Origin: Bacteroidota bacterium
Lineage (GTDB): Bacteria; Bacteroidota; Bacteroidia; Chitinophagales; Chitinophagaceae
Assembly: GCA_023386045.1 (NCBI GenBank)
Contig: JAEWKK010000034.1
Location: forward strand, 1 to 64,000
DNA length: 64,000 nt
Direction of reading: 5' to 3'
Positions 63,200 to 64,000 of the stretch are shown here, piece by piece (within the stretch, counting starts at the first letter, position 1; every line of letters begins with the position of its first letter). The position numbers and the translations under genes were made by a program. Below the pieces are notes generated by a model. The model did not search any database and was not told the origin of the DNA. It saw only the letters and a list, made by a program, of their open reading frames with translations.

Positions 63200-63232
63200 A
63201 AAAAAAACGCCTTCCCTGGGGAAGACGCTTTT
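63200..63232 (-). terminator. Terminator after the nitroreductase-like gene
   Basis: On the minus strand a 9-base-pair stem with two G-U pairs (GCGTCTTCC/GGAAGGCGT), loop CCAG, then eight T. It lies 25 bases past the stop. Confidence 0.75.
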
Positions 63233-63256
63233 TAATTATTAAACCAACAAACAAAA

Positions 63257-64000
63257 TTACTGGCGCACTTCTGCCACCTGCTCAACCGGCCTGCGGTAGG
63301 AATAAGGCATTTTCTCTGAATAACCGATCCTGAGCAAAAGCAAAGGTGCTTCATCATGATTCAGGTCCATCAGATGTGCCAGCTTCTGCCGTACGGAAGG
63401 CACTTCACATGGCATGTTGATATGGGCATGACTGATGTTGAGTGAAGTAGCTGTAAGAGCAAATCTTTCAAAACTTCTACCGAGGTTGATCCAGGCTTTT
63501 ACATCATTTCTTTTGCCGATAAAAAATACAAGAGCAGAAGAGCTGCGAATCAATTCCTCAATCTGGTCGGCCTGTTTTTTTGGAGATGTGCTGCCCAGGA
63601 TGAATTTTCCCAGCCATCCGGGGACAGAAGGTTTCCCACTGGAAGCACTGTTAATGCCATCGAGTGTTTTAACGGCTCCTGATTCATTAAACCTTACCCA
63701 CTGGAGCATTTCATCAACAAAAGCTTCATCGGAATACTGGCGGATGCAGGCTTCTTTTACCAGTTCAATCACAGTACCTATTTCATCATAACCGGTAAAA
63801 AATTTACACTTCACATCATCTCTCATGGCTGAAGAGCGCAATACTTCGAGGTGATTTTCAGGAATGGGTTTTCCATTGTAATGGTTCCTGGTTGTCTGGC
63901 GTACTACGATCTGGTCGAACAAACCATCATCCTTGCTTTGAGTTAGCGCTTTGAGGCTTACTTCAATATAAATTTCACCTTCACTATGAATCGTAGCTGA
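63257..64000 (-). CDS. Nitroreductase-like (Acg-family) protein, 5' end outside window
   Basis: A partial gene: the frame stays open from the stop at 63257 to the window edge (248 codons including the stop). A TTG at 63922 could start a shorter protein, but the sequence upstream of it (SATIHSEGEIYIEVSLKALT) reads as coding. Motifs QIVVRQTTRNHYNGKPIPEN and FIGKRNDVKAWINLGRSFER point to an FMN-dependent nitroreductase of the Acg type, with LRIGYSEKMPYSYRRPVEQV at the C-terminus. The N-terminus and any regulatory site lie beyond the window. Confidence 0.75.
   Translation of the reverse strand, partial: SATIHSEGEIYIEVSLKALTQSKDDGLFDQIVVRQTTRNHYNGKPIPENHLEVLRSSAMRDDVKCKFFTGYDEIGTVIELVKEACIRQYSDEAFVDEMLQWVRFNESGAVKTLDGINSASSGKPSVPGWLGKFILGSTSPKKQADQIEELIRSSSALVFFIGKRNDVKAWINLGRSFERFALTATSLNISHAHINMPCEVPSVRQKLAHLMDLNHDEAPLLLLRIGYSEKMPYSYRRPVEQVAEVRQ

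Overview
The window is chromosomal DNA of a Bacteroidota bacterium, most likely from the Chitinophagaceae or a close relative. Evidence: two proteins carry C-terminal type IX secretion sorting domains; one protein contains a SusC-like TonB plug segment; glutamine synthetase is the large type III form; several upstream regions match the Bacteroidota promoter (TTTG, about 19-21 bases, TAnnTTTG); and Shine-Dalgarno sequences are mostly absent. Base composition is moderately AT-rich and looks even throughout. I see no IS element, prophage, CRISPR array, rRNA or tRNA, so this is mainly a housekeeping region with a few accessory genes.

Layout. 1-300 holds two degenerate 7-base repeat arrays. 300-9,700 carries ychF, an outer-membrane barrel, yigZ/ribD, prmC, two further repeat families, exbBD, an SPFH protein, pepT and a small membrane protein. 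9,700-15,700 has a SlyD-like FKBP, a NamZ-like lipoprotein, fmt, a LysM/RlpA-like protein, an RsmF-like methyltransferase and an OsmC protein. 15,700-16,930 has two small hypotheticals around a 725-base gap that looks like a non-coding RNA locus. 17,000-26,200 has a bestrophin, a MuiA-like protein with a TonB-plug insertion, hpf, a metallo-hydrolase, an AraC regulator, a VOC protein, purL and a polytopic membrane protein. 26,300-36,700 has glnN, a 34-residue membrane peptide, an Uup-like ABC-F ATPase, CsbD, a lipid kinase divergent from an App1-like phosphatase operon, a fatty acid hydroxylase-like protein and a lytic transglycosylase. 36,700-43,400 has efp-accB-accC, a large barrel protein with a kinase-like domain, and mdh. 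43,400-54,100 is rich in secreted proteins: a T9SS subtilase, two HEIGH-type metalloproteases, a second T9SS cargo and a Mip-like FKBP, mixed with an RlmK-like methyltransferase, an exonuclease/GIY-YIG fusion, an MFS transporter and a thioesterase. 54,300-64,000 has cmk, clpC, a STAS/fructosamine kinase/RNase Z operon, accA-dapA-esterase and a nitroreductase-like gene cut by the right edge.

Functional themes. Biotin carboxylase (accC), its carrier (accB) and one carboxyltransferase subunit (accA) give most of acetyl-CoA carboxylase. A DAG/lipid kinase and a phosphatidate-phosphatase-like gene lie head to head and may have opposing activities. Envelope functions (ExbBD, NamZ, LysM/DPBB, lytic transglycosylase, barrels, T9SS cargo) are prominent. 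The least explained elements are the candidate RNA at 16,346-16,670, the kinase-like barrel at 39,737, the MuiA/plug hybrid at 17,904 and the short-period repeat families.
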